DNA of 64,000 bases from Rotaria socialis (lineage: Eukaryota > Rotifera > Eurotatoria > Philodinida > Philodinidae), in the NCBI GenBank assembly GCA_905331475.1, contig CAJNYU010000030.1:372001-436000 (forward strand), written 5' to 3'. The notes under the pieces were generated by a model, which had not been told where the DNA came from, searched no databases, and saw nothing but the letters and a program-made list of their open reading frames with translations. Below, piece by piece: positions 1-12,958 of the stretch (the first letter of the stretch is position 1; every line of letters begins with the position of its first letter). The position numbers and the translations under genes are program-made.

Positions 1-3000
1 AGATTCCAGTAATAACCGACCATTGAAAGATGTTGTCATAACTCATTGTGGACAACTTGTGCTTGTATCAAGTAAAACTACTGCATGATTCTTTTTCTCA
101 AAGAAAAAAAAATGATATGTGATATTTATTTCTTTGTTTAGAAACTCATAAGAAAAAGAAACATAACATTTCAACAGGAAATGAAAGTAAGAATGAACAA
201 GGTAGTGAAAGTAGTTCATCTTCCTTAGAGGAGGATAAAAAAGAAAAAAACAAGAAACGAAAGAAAAACGAAAAGCATCAGCAAAAGAAAGAAGCAAAAC
301 GTTTAGCAAAAGTTGCTGCTGGCCAAGAAAATAAACTTGAGCAATCAATAAATAATGTCAATAAAGAGCCTACTGAAATATCTGGTCGTGATATAATGGG
401 TCTTAAAGGAGTTATTGACCCAGATGAAATACCTGAAATACCCGCTCATAAATTTCTCATGCGAGGCAATTTGATTGATAATAATAATGAAGCGTCAAAT
501 AATCGGTAAGCAAGTTTTTTACTTTTTTATTCTACGTAGAAAGTTATATTTTTCTTTAGTGACAATAATTATCGGTCATCAAAAAAAATTGATTCCAGTG
601 GTCGCCCAGTGAAAGGTCGTGGTTTTATGGTATGATAATTTCTCATCGATGAATTTATTTTTAATCTTACCGTTTTTTTCTAGCGATATAATGGGAAAAG
701 TCGTTCACGATCACGTACACCACCACATTGGCGTTCGGCAGTTGAAGATCGCAGACGTTTCGCTGATGGCAATGACTTTCGTAAATCAAACGCAAATGAG
801 AACATTGAGTTTAACAGCAGACGTCGCCGTATTGACGATGAAAAACTTGATATTAATAAAGAAGACCATCATTCACGTCGACATGAAAGACGAAAAGATG
901 ATGATCGTCATCACTTAACTGAATCAATATCAAGACATAAGACGGAAACAAAATCGACAAGTCCAAATAAGAATCGGAGTACAACTACTACTAAATACAA
1001 GGAAAAAGACACGCTTAATAGTCCATTACATCATCGTTTTCGCTCACCATTACCAACAACTGATCCGTATAAAAAAAAAGATTTTGGTTCGCGACATCGT
1101 CATCAATCACCATCAACGTCAGATGAGCAGCAACAAAACAAAACAGCTCAGCCTCATCAACGACAATCATCTCGTGATCAGGCATCAGCACGTCATCATC
1201 GTCGTTCAAAAATGTCTCCAATTTTGCGTTCTCGAGTTCGTTCGCCATCACCAATGATTGATCAAGATGAAAAGAACGAATCTCGATCACGCCCTCGTCG
1301 TTCAGCAACTCCACCACCATTGCCGGCGATTGATCTCCGTCAAACGAAGGATTCTCGCCGTTCAAAAACTCCTTCTGTTTCATCTTCTCGAGTTCGTTCA
1401 GCGTCACCGAACTCGAATCAATTGGAAGCTGAAGATTCTCGACCGCTTACTCATCTTTCTAAAACGCCTCCAACTTCAGCTTCACCAGTTCGCTTGCCAT
1501 CACCTGAAGCGGATCAGTTTCAAAATAAAGATTCTCGAACAATTCATCGACAATCAAAAACTCCACCAGATTCTTCTCATAATCATCCATCATCACCAGC
1601 GATTGTTTACAAGCAAGATGTTGACAATTCTCAAATACACCATCAAAATAATACAAACATAGTTGGTTCAAAACCTTCATCCACAAAACGACGTAAACGT
1701 TGGGAGAATGACGAAGAATTTAATGAACGGCAATCAATAGCACAAGCAACACAACATGCAAGTCTTGAAGAGGAATTACGTATGATTGCACAAACAAGTG
1801 CAGCACAACTTGAACCATCAAGTCATTTCGTTAACATTCCACAAGAATCACAAATATCAACGACTGTTAGTAAATCTAAATGGGACGATGAAGAAGATAC
1901 GTATGTTGCTGTAGACTGTTAAAACTTTCGATTTTTTTCATTGATATCTTTCATAGATCATCGAAGGGGAAAACTCATCCTCCAGAGATAACTTCTGATA
2001 TTGCTGAAAAAGTTGATAAACCGTCATCGATTGGAAAACAACAAGAAAAAACATCATCAAGCTACCATCGGCGAGAAAAAGAACCAAGTCATGAACGTAA
2101 TCGTGATCGACACAGTCGTGAACATGACCGTGACAGGCACAACCGTGGGAATTATTCATCACAAACGAGCGGTGGTCGATATCGTCATCGAGATGATTAT
2201 AATAGCCAACAAGGTGGAAATCGTCGAAGATATTCTCCCCGAGCATCTTCTCGTGATCGTCATCATGATCGAAATGATAAATATCGAGGTAAATTTATAA
2301 GTTTGATATATCTTGTAAAATCCTACAGTTCATCATTTTTTTCTTATGTTAAAATTTCATAAGAAATGTCTACTGCTTTTTGATATTTTCTCAGAAATAT
2401 TTGTATTCAAAGTGAGTATTGATACTTCAAATTCTTTATGCGCTAGAATATTCTGCAAGTTCGAGCTTTGACAAGAGCTGCAATTAGCAGAAATTACATA
2501 GTTAACCTTACCTGAATATCATCGTTTCTCGGTTGTGTGTTTGCTGCACTACAATAATGGCAGGGAATAATATATTTACTTTTAAAATCAGTTTTCAATT
2601 GATTGTGTAAAATTAAATGTAACTATAATATGAATATCTTCAGAGTCTATGCTATGCATTGGGTAACTATTTTCATTCATCAATTTACGAAAATTTGATT
2701 ACATGATTTATGTTTTAAAATAAGAAAAACTCAACTGATTTTCATAAATTTTTGTATAATTAAAATAATATGCTATAAAGAAATGTATTTTATTTTCCTA
2801 CGGAGTATAGTAAAATATGATAAAAATAGAAACAAACTTTTGAAGAGCAATCAAAGTTCTATAGTTCTCTAGATAATGTTAAGATGTGGGTATGTGTCGC
2901 TGTGACATATAGAATGAAATAGTAACTTGATCTTAATATACCTTAAGTGACAGAACGCAGACAAAAAAACATTGGGTTATACTAATTAGACACCAAAACC

Positions 3001-4897
3001 ACTTTAAGCTGCATAAATTAGGCCTTTCTCCCGCAGTAAACGGTTCTTTTTAGATACTGACAGTATGATGTCAAGTCAATTAAAGCAAAAAGACTGTTTA
3101 CAAGAAGTTGAAACAGTCATTTGTACTAGAAAAGCGTATATATGCAGTAAATAACAATTTCCGCCTTTCAAAAGTAATGAAAAAAGATAATAGCAACAGT
3201 AAAACAGCTCTTAGTTACACAGTGGAAAGTATTTCGATGAACTGATCGATAGAGTTCTATCGAGTCCTGTTGTATAGCGAGAATAGAACGATCAGTCATG
3301 AAGTAATCATATTATGTTAATAATCTATGGAAGTTATTAGTAATTACCAATTAGAAAATGGGCATACTAATTTTGTAAAATTTCAAAGCGATCGATAAAT
3401 TGAATCGTATAATCATAATCTATTCATATTCATATTAGAATCCAGTCATACTAGCTGGATAAAAAATATCTCTCCTATAAACTATTAGCGACAAAAATAA
3501 TTCATGTCTTATTTAAATATACGATTTGATTCTTGAAAATTTAGAAAAGCTACGACATATCAGTAAATTATCTAATATGCGTGCCCAACTGGACGTATCA
3601 TAGATTCGATTTGTTACTTTTAGCTTTAAGATCTAAAAATAATTTCTACACATCTTTCTACTATTCTGTTGTGTTCTTTATCTTACATGAAAACTACATA
3701 GATTTACTGATTAGAGAAAATGATTCAACCATAGCATATGACATTTTCGGAAGTAGTAGTAATGTTTTTGAATGATAAACATCGCATATTAAACAATACT
3801 CAATCCATCTAATCATAGAGAATGTGTGATCAAAAACAAGAAAATTTATCGGTAACAATGTTCTTTATTTCGACAATGTACAGATGTAAACGTTTGTTAT
3901 TGTGATACTCTTTATTTTCTGTCTGGGAAAAAAGTAGTTGTTGTGTAAGAGTAGTTGTCTAAAAAGCTAAAAAAATATCATCTCTATTTCTTAATCATAT
4001 TCGAGATACTAACTGATAAAGATTCTTATGATTTTTCTTATCTATCACAAGATATTGCACGTTATTTTTAGTCATCTAACATCGTAGTTTTAAAAAGATG
4101 AGTATATCGTTGTTCGGATCAACCTTTTTTCCCCGCTATAATATCTTTTATCTGTGCAGACTGACAGAAAAGAACAAATCTGTCTACAAGCTGTCTGAAA
4201 TATTTCTTTTAGTTATCAGCAAGAACAGATATATACATAATACATATCCTCGATGTATCCAATAAAAGTATCATATTAGCGATAACATTTTTTATGCGAT
4301 TTTCTCTAAATGTAACATTAGTTTTTCTGATTAGCAAAAACAAGTATATGAAGGACATATTTCATTTAATTCGGTTGACAAAGAAGTATAAAAAAAGGAG
4401 TAATTCTCTATAATGCTGGCCGATAAATAATTAAATAAAATAATGAATCACAGTTATATCAATATCCAAAAGAAATCACGAGCATCTATTATATTCATTC
4501 TATTAAAAATAAATATTTTTCTAGGTCAAGATCGAGAGCATGATCGACGAAAGGACGATCGTGAACGAAGTAAATCTAAACAAAAGCAAAATTTTAAAAT
4601 ATTCATTCGCTGTATTTTTCTTTCTAAGATAATCGTCGTCGTAGTGCTGGTCATTCGACCCATTCAGATCCACTGACACGACATAAATCGAAACGAGAAT
4701 CACCAAGTTCATCCTCATCGCCATCATCATCATCAAATAGTTCATCTGGATCGTATGTTTGATATTTACTTGATTATTTCCGTTTCAAAATAAAATGAAC
4801 ACTCATTTGTTTTAGACGAAATGAACGTAGTCGAACATCGCCTGTTCAATCAACTGAACAGAAAGAAATAAAAAATGTATCTTTACCATGTGCATAA
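1..4897 (+). CDS. PPIG: Cyclophilin G-like SR-rich peptidyl-prolyl isomerase (3' part)
   Basis: The 5' part lies outside the window. Visible exons: 2-71, 142-505, 560-629, 684-1900, 1957-2288, 4525-4569, 4629-4752, 4816-4897; all junctions keep phase and give 767 residues. The first exon holds the end of a cyclophilin domain (RPLKDVVITHCGQLV). Next come a Lys/Glu-rich stretch, the motif PDEIPEIPAHKFLMR, and RSRSRTPPHWRSAVEDRR; both motifs match the region after the cyclophilin fold in vertebrate PPIG. The rest is a low-complexity Ser/Arg/His tail with many RS and SP dipeptides, as in nuclear-speckle splicing cofactors. Known for the family: prolyl isomerase that binds phosphorylated SR proteins and RNA polymerase II. 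The intron 2289-4524 is unusually long. No AATAAA is seen between the stop and the next gene. NKTR is a related alternative, but PPIG fits better. Confidence 0.85.
2289..4524 (+). other. Long PPIG intron, no internal gene seen
   Basis: This 2.2-kb intron has a GTAAAT donor and a TTTTTCTAG acceptor. It holds AT-rich unique sequence with no convincing coding exon. From about 2560 onward it is homologous to 13.6-15.3 kb, so it was part of the duplicated block. The best-conserved patch is 4150-4195, matching about 14990-15045. Confidence 0.7.
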
Positions 4898-4980
4898 TAA
4901 CTTTGTTACCTTACATTGTTTCCCTAGTTCATTTCTTGTCTTTTTTTGTTTGTGTCAAAAACTATAAATTTGTGTTGTTT

Positions 4981-4989
4981 TTTTTTCAG
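4981..4989 (+). promoter_or_regulatory. Probable trans-splice acceptor for RagC/D
   Basis: A pyrimidine run ending in CAG lies 29 nt upstream of the RagC start, in the 121-nt gap after the PPIG stop. The same signal at the same 29-nt distance is kept in the second copy (CAG ending at 17271). A 3' splice site with no room for an upstream exon of its own fits spliced-leader trans-splicing of a downstream operon gene, which is known in rotifers. A cis 5'-UTR intron remains possible. Confidence 0.55.
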
Positions 4990-5018
4990 ATTTTTTATAT
5001 GAAAAAAGTCTTTTATTC

Positions 5019-7612
5019 ATGATTGAAGAAACATCACCCGTAGCAAACTGTATCGATACTGACAGAAATGATAATAAGGAAATATTTACACGTCCAAATA
5101 TATTATTAACTGGCCTGCGACGATCAGGTAAAACATCTATACAACGTGTTATATTTACTAAAATGGCACCATCACAAACACAGTTCCTTAAATCAACTCC
5201 ACAACTAACAGTAAATCGATTCTCATGTGGTTCATTTATTAGTTTTCAAATTCAAGAGTTACCCGGTCAATTACATGTATTTCCATCTTTACATTTTCCA
5301 AATAATGACGGTGCAAACCATGTTCATGCATCAATGTATGATGATGATGATGATGTAACACATCTTGTTGGAGGCGGTTATAATATGGAACGTTTATTGA
5401 AAAGATGTAATGCTGTTGTATATATAATTGATGCCCAAGATGATTATGCTCAATCAGTATCAAGTTTAAATATGATTATAGAATCAGGTCAACGCGTTAA
5501 TCCACGATTAAGATACGAAATATTCATACATAAAGTTGATCAGTTATCAGAAGAAGCAAAAATAGAAACTCAAAGAGATATTCATAATCAGGTATAAATC
5601 AAATAAATGAAGATGACATAATTCATTGAGTTTGTTCAAATCATTTTCATTTTATGTATCTTAGAAAAGTTAAAGGGAAAGTCCCACAATCGATCGGTTG
5701 ACTTTTTTTGTAGTGGCTAGATTTAATACGGGAGACAAATTGATTTTTTTGTAAACGTTCAACGAATTTATGTGCTATCTAGCAAACACTAGAAAGAATA
5801 ATTTTAAGATGAGTTCTACATAGTGACAGGTCGTTAAAAGATTAATTTCATGTGAATATGTCAAGTCTTTGAATAGGATTGTTTCCAGGAATTGGAGTAT
5901 CTAATTTACTATAAAATATTCAGCTTATATGAGCAAGACTCTTTCATTATGATTGTCTTGATATAGAAGTCAAGAAAAAGTTTGAAACAGATGCAAGTAT
6001 CTGCGCATATTGAAGACTATGCATGCAAAGTTTGCCACGTTTATTTACGTGATAATAATGTAGTGTTTTGAAAAATTTTCAGGATATTTCTAGTTAATTG
6101 AATTTCATATATTTTACATGAAAGGCATATATTATCCGTGGATATATTTGTTTGTCAATACCAGATATATCGGAATATATTTTTCGATAAGTATTACTAT
6201 ATAAATCATGAACGTTTTTCTATTTTTGACATTATTCCTTGTATAGACAGTCCAACACTTCTGTATGATATTGATGTACTATTTTTCTCTATTTATTTAT
6301 TGGATTAAATGCTTCTGTGTAGAAATCACAATGTGATCTAACTATCACACTTCTATAGAATTGAGCCCTTTCTCATGAACATATGTAGATATCTCATCAG
6401 TAAAAGTGACCTATAATCTTATAGTGATACCATCTAAGATAATCAGAACATTAAATGGTTTACTACAGAGAACTAGCAAATGATTGTAGAGATTCCAAGC
6501 TTTTACTATGGCTGCTGTCTGATACGAAAAGATCATTTAAACAGAAAAAATACAATCTTATATGGTTTTACCTTATCATTATCTACACTGTATCACGTAA
6601 TTGATATTTCGTCTATGCGCTCTTCTTCATAGCTCAAACTCGTATCCATAGGAATTATCTCAAAGAAATCTCAATTGATTTTGTTTTTCTTTCAGGTGCG
6701 AGATCGTTTTCCAAATGGCACTGCTAAACCAGATACATGCACAATTACACAACCTGAATCGAGTTCAAACTCTCAGAATATATTAATAAATTTCCATCTG
6801 ACATCCATATTTGATCATTCTATATTTGAAGCGTTTTCAAAGGTCATCCAAAAATTGATCCCACAATTCAAACATTTAGAAGAATTGCTCAATTACCTTA
6901 TATCAGCATCTAATATTGAACAAGCATTTTTATTTGATGTACAAACAAAAATAAGTATTGCCACTGATTCATCACCAACTGATATGCAAGTAAGTGTTGA
7001 AAAATAAATCTCTGCCGATAAATAACAATTCGTTTTTCAACTTCAAAGATGTATGAACTATGCTGTGATATGATCGATCTATTTATTAGTATGAGTCAAA
7101 TATATGGACGGCCAAATGGGAATGTTGTTCAAGCTATTGATGACGACGCTGACAGTGATAGAATAATACGTGATGAACAATCGGATGAACATACTGAAAT
7201 GGATTCTGATGGAAATAATGAATCTGTTGCGAATGGTACTCATTCATCAGCGAATTCAGATTCGAATAGTAAGAAATTAAAAGTGCTTTGTCAAGGACAG
7301 CATAATAAATCTATTTGAATTTGATTAGGTTCATTAAGTACAACACCGGTGAGAGATTCTTGTTCTTCGTCCACTGAGGCAACAAACGAAAATGCATCAA
7401 ATGTATTTGATTCCATGTCTTCAAGTATTGTAAAATTAACCGGCGGTCGAGCACTTTATCTCAAAGAAATTAGTCGTCATCTAGCATTGATATGTGTCTT
7501 ACGTGAAGAAGCACTTACAAAACAAGCTATCATCGAATACAATGTCAATCAATTAAAGAAAAGCATTTTAGAATTGTTTCGTTTGACTCATCTGACATCT
7601 CCTGTAGCATGA
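5019..7612 (+). CDS. RRAGC/RRAGD: Ras-related GTP-binding protein C/D (Rag GTPase)
   Basis: Four exons, 5019-5591, 6696-6989, 7049-7268 and 7329-7612, join in phase to 456 residues (human RagC and RagD are about 400). Known role: RagC/D pairs with RagA/B on the lysosome and recruits TORC1 when amino acids are present. G-domain signatures: P-loop GLRRSGKTS (32-40), switch II LPGQ (81-84), IDAQDD (137-142), HKVD in the G4 position (171-174), and [15 protein letters not shown] after it. The C-terminal roadblock part shows [18 protein letters not shown] and YELCCDMID. Two expansions are unusual: about 29 residues after switch II, ending in an Asp run, and a Ser/Asp/Asn-rich insert of about 75 residues inside the roadblock domain. 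The start is the first in-frame ATG after the conserved acceptor at 4989. It probably shares an operon with PPIG. Confidence 0.93.
5592..6695 (+). other. First intron of RagC/D copy 1
   Basis: This 1.1-kb intron runs from a GTATAA donor to a TTTCTTTCAG acceptor. I see no exon or RNA gene in it. Its 3' half resembles 17980-18060 in the second copy, showing that both copies descend from one intron. Confidence 0.7.
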
Positions 7613-7968
7613 TAGTATGGTTTCTTTTTCTTTTATACAACTAAAAACAATTTATATTTTATTCGTTTTTTTTCTATCCTGATTGTGCCAATTTATCAGG
7701 AATTCAAGTTCGGGTTATTGTCTGTTCGGTTTTTAAAAGCCCTTTTTGTTGTCTTTCGCATGCCTTAGCATTATTCTTTTATTCTTGTACATAAATCTAT
7801 CTATTTGATTGGATAACAGTAATACCATATTGTTTATTCTTTGATTGATAAAGTATTATTGTTTGTCCTTGTTCTTTCAATTAATATCCTTTTCTGCACG
7901 CTGGTACAAAGAGTGTGTTATCTGTTCGGTTTCACTATGGTTTCTTCTATGCCAGCTTTCTATTTTTT

Positions 7969-8004
7969 ATGTATGTATGTATGTATGTATGTATGTATGT
8001 ATGT
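7969..8004 (+). repeat. (ATGT)9 microsatellite
   Basis: About nine tandem ATGT units lie in the 3' flank of RagC/D. Open frames crossing it are repeat artefacts. The matching flank of the second copy (about 19600-19660) lacks the expansion, so it arose after the duplication. Confidence 0.9.
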
Positions 8005-8100
8005 GTGCAAGACAATCGTTATTTTTTTTCTTGTGTTTTTTTATATACGCATATTTGTACTGCTTTTTTGTTTTTCTGTGTGCAATGTTCTTAATTAAAA

Positions 8101-10559
8101 AAAAGGAAAATGAAAAGTGTCGTCTCCTATCAGTCACCTTTTCTCTACATAGCTGGCTAGATATATGAATTGATAGTGAGGACATAACTGTACAGTTTTT
8201 GAAACGATGTTTTTCACAGACGAACGCTTAGAATAACAGATTATAGCCTTGATCAATTGAATATGTTAATTTTTTAATCGATATATTATTGTTATTCTTC
8301 TGCTCTAAACTAAATTTTGATATGTGCTTGGTGGGGATAATGATGATAGAAAGGTATCTTTTAGTGCCGTTGAAACATGACACGATTTGAAGTATCGCTC
8401 ACATTGAATCATTTAAGATTGTCTACCTGTGATCATCTAGCATGCCGTTCAAGTTCTTTTAAATTCAGCATCATCACTGAGATATGTGGTCTTTTTTTCT
8501 CCATAAGTTATATAGTCAATCAAATAGGTTTAAATTAACCTTGAAATAAATGGACGAGTTATGACAATATTTTACTGGCTTTTCAAAATCTTTCTAGTAG
8601 ATTTCTAGAGAAGTTTTCAAACAAGTCGATCACCAGTGTCAACAAAATAGCCTTTCTCAAGTTGGAGTACTAGTTTTTATAATTTAGCTCAGAAGAATCA
8701 GTTCCATTTCGATTAGATTTGACAAAAACTCTGTAGAACTACTGTCACAAAATCAGAGCCTAGATCGACATGAATCGTCTTCGTGTTGGAACTCAATGAG
8801 ATCCTACAATTTGAATCGATCAGATTCAAGCGGTGAGACTTAGTATTATTCAGATGATTAATTAAGGGAGTTATGATAAAATTAATATTGAAGCATCATT
8901 TAAATGAGATACTGAGGAAGTCCTGTTCACTTTTTGCGAGTTTTCACTGTATATATTGGAACACTTGTGCATGTGGTAACAACGGATATCGATCTAAAAC
9001 ACCAATTCGCACATCATCTATCTAAATATAGCACTCTTGTGTCATACAGATATAAATTCATAACTCAATAAAATCAGGAAAACTGCCTGGCATTCTAAAA
9101 AGAGCAGAACCGAAAATCGAAAAGGATCAGCGGGATCTTACAGAAACCCAAACAAAAGCCGACAATTGAAGTTTTCATGTGATCCGACCTTTGAATACTA
9201 ATCAAGAGATGAGCAGAATATGCTTGTCAGAGCTGTTAATGATTTCATCAAATAGATTTGCATCGAATATGATTGGTGAACAAAGTCTTAATACATCTAT
9301 TTATATTATCAACTGAGCACGCCTTTGATCAATATTAGGTTTACATTCGCAATGTTAATTTGTATTAAATATTCTATTAAGTTCTCTTTTTTGCTAACTC
9401 CTATAACTTGGTAAACTGAATTGATAAAAGATGAAAACCGTATTGTTAATTTAATGAGTAAAGCCTATAGCTTTAAACCATTCTATTTCGATGAAAGCCA
9501 TGAAATAAATTTAAAGCTTCTATCTTTTTGAGGATAATAAGCTTTACTTTTTTAGAACTTCTCATAATACTTTGTTCATTTTTTTTGATTGCTAGTTTTT
9601 TCAAATCCCAATGAACATTCTTTTGATTTGACTTTTTTAACTTGAGACATTCGATCAAATACATGCTCGTTACATTTATTTTCTTATTCAAATTTGTAAA
9701 TACAAGATAGTTTGGCCACATATGCTCATACATTTTCAATGCATACTTTGATTTTATGATGTTTGAATGTGGCTAAAAATTGCAATAATTAAAATATGTA
9801 TTCGAACTGCTGAAAGATTGTATGATTACCAAAAAATTCGCTTCTATACTTATATTATTCTTTGCAATAGAGTAGTGATTAAAATTATTTCTATTATTTT
9901 TCCGTGATAAATCAGGATAGTTCTTGTGAGACTTATAATCTAGAAAATCGCTAAGTAATTGTATTCTCACTTAAAAGCTGATCCAAATGCTGAGGGACGA
10001 GTAGTTTTAAGTCAAAACATGGTCACCATATATGAACGTAGTTGGTAAGCGATTGATGATAATCATTAGATGAGTTTTTTTATAGACGAAAAAAACTAAA
10101 TGAATGTAGGAATTGAGAATCAGAGAAAATTAGAAGATATTAACAGAGAGGATGAATAAGTTGGGATAAAAAGAATATCACTGTATGCGGAAGAACTTAG
10201 GAGAATGGGTAGAAACCAATAACAAATAACGAAAACAGTTAGTGATTTTAGAATGACCTCTGTTGTTTCTATGATACTTCTCCGAATCACTTTTATTAGT
10301 CAATGTTGACTCTATCAGACTGCAATGTAGTTATAGATAGATTTACGTACAACATTACTTTCAATTTCCTTTTTACTTTCGTTTTACTATTTGTTGATCG
10401 GTAAAATGAAATGAAACTAAAAATTTTTGATAAAGAAAGTCTTCATCTAGTCACTGTCTTGTTAACTTTCCTACGAATTAATATTGAAAGAAAAGCAAAA
10501 TAGAATTTAAAAAAATATTTTGCAATATTATGTAGATTGATAAAGTAGAATTTTTTCGA
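8101..10559. other. Noncoding stretch downstream of RagC/D
   Basis: This stretch between the duplicated block and the foldback transposon has stop codons in all frames at short intervals. Two minus-strand open frames at 9473-9970 are Lys/Asn-rich with no recognisable domain and no splice context. I see no gene. Confidence 0.55.
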
Positions 10560-10567
10560 CATGCATC
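10560..10567 (+). repeat. Target-site duplication, left (CATGCATC)
   Basis: These eight bases abut the terminal inverted repeat. The eight after the right end, 12959-12966, read CATACACC and match at six of eight positions, as expected of an old 8-bp target duplication. Confidence 0.6.
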
Positions 10568-12958
10568 CAAGGGGGCAAGTACAGGTTTGGAACGCCCAGC
10601 ACCTCAGTACCTTTTCAGCACCTTCATCACCCGCAGCACCTTCATCACCCGCAGCACCTTTTCTACAGTGAGATTTACTTCAGTCGTATGGAAATGAATC
10701 GGGAAATCTACCTTCATTTTCAATAGTAGAGGTGAATTTTTTCTTGAATTATTCACAGAATCTGAATGAGAATTATTTCAGAATAGAAAAGCCAACAGAA
10801 AAAGAAAAACATCCTTCGAAAGTAACCGTATATCATTTAGCAAAATGATATACCAAAAAATTTGATCCTTCTTTTATTAGCGTGAGAACTAACACTGAGC
10901 TCTGATTATTTTTCAGAAGTTTATTTTTCATTCTATCACTTTTGCATTTGTATAGCTTCTGCTTTCTCTCAGGTAAGTAAAAAACATTGTACGAAATGCC
11001 ATACTCCTTAAGAGAAAGAAACCTGCACATAATTTTATTAGCTTGAGAAGCATCATTGAATTTTCCACAATTTTGTTGTGTATTTTATAAAAGCTCAATT
11101 TTTAACACCTGGACTCCCCCTCAAGGGTTGAAAAAACGTTTTTGTTCTGGTTTTAATATAGATAGTTATACTTCCATAAAGGTAAGCTTTCTGATTACAA
11201 GTATTGTCTCAGTTTTGAATTTCATCGAATAATAAGAAACATATGAAGCACTCTCTCGGAGCCTTAAAAAACAGTTACTGACCTAAAGATCTATGAATAT
11301 TCGATTTATACTGTTTGAAAATAGGTCCGTTCGATGCACAATGTTTTTTTTCCTATCAGAATATATAAGAACGACTTTGATATTCAATCTTTTTTCTCTC
11401 GATAAATTTTAAATACCAGCTCCGATCGGGTCATACAGTTACAAATACTGCTTTTCTCAGTCTTATGAAGTGTGGTTTTTCGAGGTGTACCAGTAAGATT
11501 TTCTTATCGGATACGTAATTAAATGTGCTCTTTCTAATGAAAGAGTTTTCAACTTAAAACTCGATGTAATGTAAAGCGTTTTCGCACCAATACTAGTGTT
11601 GGAATCGAACTTCTGTCATTGCTTGGCTGATATTTGATATTTTCAAACAGAATAATTCCTATGCGACTGAATATAAATATTATATTTGTTTTCAGCACAA
11701 AATCTGAGCGGATCTAATTATTTCTACAACTTTTGTTTTGGTCAGCTTTTTACGTCTGGTCCCCTTCAGGATTATATGAAAACAAAATATTTTATTCAAA
11801 GCAACTATTTGATTGATTATCAATTGATCTATTTTATCCCAAACATCATTCCCAAAGTTTGGAAACTTTTAACATTGTCCGCATGGCTTTTGGAGTAAGT
11901 TTCGTTTTTCGTTATCCATGACGGGGATCAGGGGTGAAAATTTGACCGAAAATAAAAGTTGTAGAAATAATTAAATCCAATTAGATTTTGTGCTTAAAAC
12001 AAATATAATATTTATATTTAGTCGCATAGGAATTATTCTGTTTGAAACTATCAAGTATCAGCAAAGCAATGACAGAAATTCGGTTTCAAGAGCAGTATTG
12101 GAGCGAAAACGCTTCACATTACAAGGCGTTTTAATTTGAAAACAGTTTTATTAGAAAGAGGACATTTAATTACTTATTCGGTAAGAAAATATTTCTGGTA
12201 AACTTGGAAAAGCTACACTTTATACAATTGAGAATAGCGTTATTTCTAACTGCATGACGCAATCGAGGAAGTATTTAGCATTTATCGATAAAACAAATTT
12301 TGAATATCTAAGTCGTTCTTATATACTCTGATGGACAAAAACGTTCTGTATCGAAGGGGCCTATTTTCAAACAGTATAAATCGAACATTCATGGACCGTT
12401 GGGCCAATAGCTGTTTTTAAGTCTTCCCGAGAGTGCTTCAGATCTTTCTTAGTATCCAATGAATTTTAAAATCTAAGATGATATTGGTGATCTGTGAGCT
12501 TAACTTTATCGAAATATAACTACTTGCAATCAAATCTGAACAAAACGTTTTTTTCGATCCTTGAGGGGGACTCCAGATGTTAAAAATTGAGTTTTCATAA
12601 AATACGCAATGAACTCGTGGAAAATAATCAGAATTCAATGATGATTCTCAAGCTAATAAAATTAGGTGCAGATTTTCTGTGAAGTCAGGTTTCTAATTTG
12701 GCACACCTCTTTTTTGATCGTGCAATTAGTGTATTCGCCAAGACTGACTGAGAACAATCAGTTTCACAGAAAATGTTGTCGTCCTGTCGTATACCACTCC
12801 TTTATTTTACTCTTCCTTTTCACAGCTACTAACATCGGTAGCATGTTTCAGCATCTCTAGCACTTGTTCAGCACTTTCAGCATCCGCTCAGCATCTGTCC
12901 AGTACCTTCGGTCCTTTATAGTAAAATTTGATGCTTGGTGCCAGCACTTTCCCCCTTG
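10568..12958. mobile_element. Foldback DNA transposon, nonautonomous, hAT-like ends
   Basis: The 2391-bp element begins CAAGGGGGCAAGT and ends with the reverse complement of CAAGGGGGAAAGT, giving 13-bp terminal inverted repeats with one mismatch. Most of the interior is one imperfect inverted repeat. For example, 11025-11150 pairs with about 12535-12670, and 11590-11734 pairs with about 11955-12090, around a loop of about 220 bp. Near both ends are short tandem units built on CAGCACCTTCATCACC or CAGCAT, and these run in the same direction at the two ends. No transposase was found. Eight-base duplications and CA-GGG ends are typical of the hAT superfamily, so family assignment is by analogy. 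Confidence 0.78.
10602..10663 (+). repeat. Subterminal tandem repeat CAGCACCTTCATCACCCG
   Basis: An 18-bp unit (CAGCACCTTCATCACCCG) is repeated two to three times just inside the left end of the foldback element. A degenerate counterpart with CAGCATC and CAGCACTT units lies at 12848-12915 in the same orientation. Such arrays near transposon ends are often transposase binding sites. Confidence 0.7.

Larger units (their letters stand above)
2560..8100 (+). repeat. Segmental duplication, copy 1 (PPIG 3' end plus RagC/D)
   Basis: Collinear homology links this block to about 13600-19740 in direct orientation. Anchors seen by eye: 2590-2625 with 13615-13655; 2885-2925 with 13890-13935; 4150-4195 with 14990-15045; 4628-4690 with 15430-15500; RagC exon 1 with 17301-17849; last RagC exon with 18789-19060; and the 3' flank near 7840 with 19500. 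Introns are much more diverged than exons. The outer edges are soft and could be wrong by some hundred bases. Confidence 0.8.

Noticed and set aside
3581..3775. 64-residue open frame inside the long PPIG intron
   Set aside because: No domain, no splice context, and the homologous stretch near 14620 does not keep the frame open.
7841..8185. Three overlapping open frames over the ATGT repeat
   Set aside because: They exist only because a tetranucleotide repeat lacks stops; hydrophobic low-complexity translation.
9473..9970. Two minus-strand Lys/Asn-rich open frames
   Set aside because: No recognisable domain, no acceptor or donor giving a longer protein, and composition like background.
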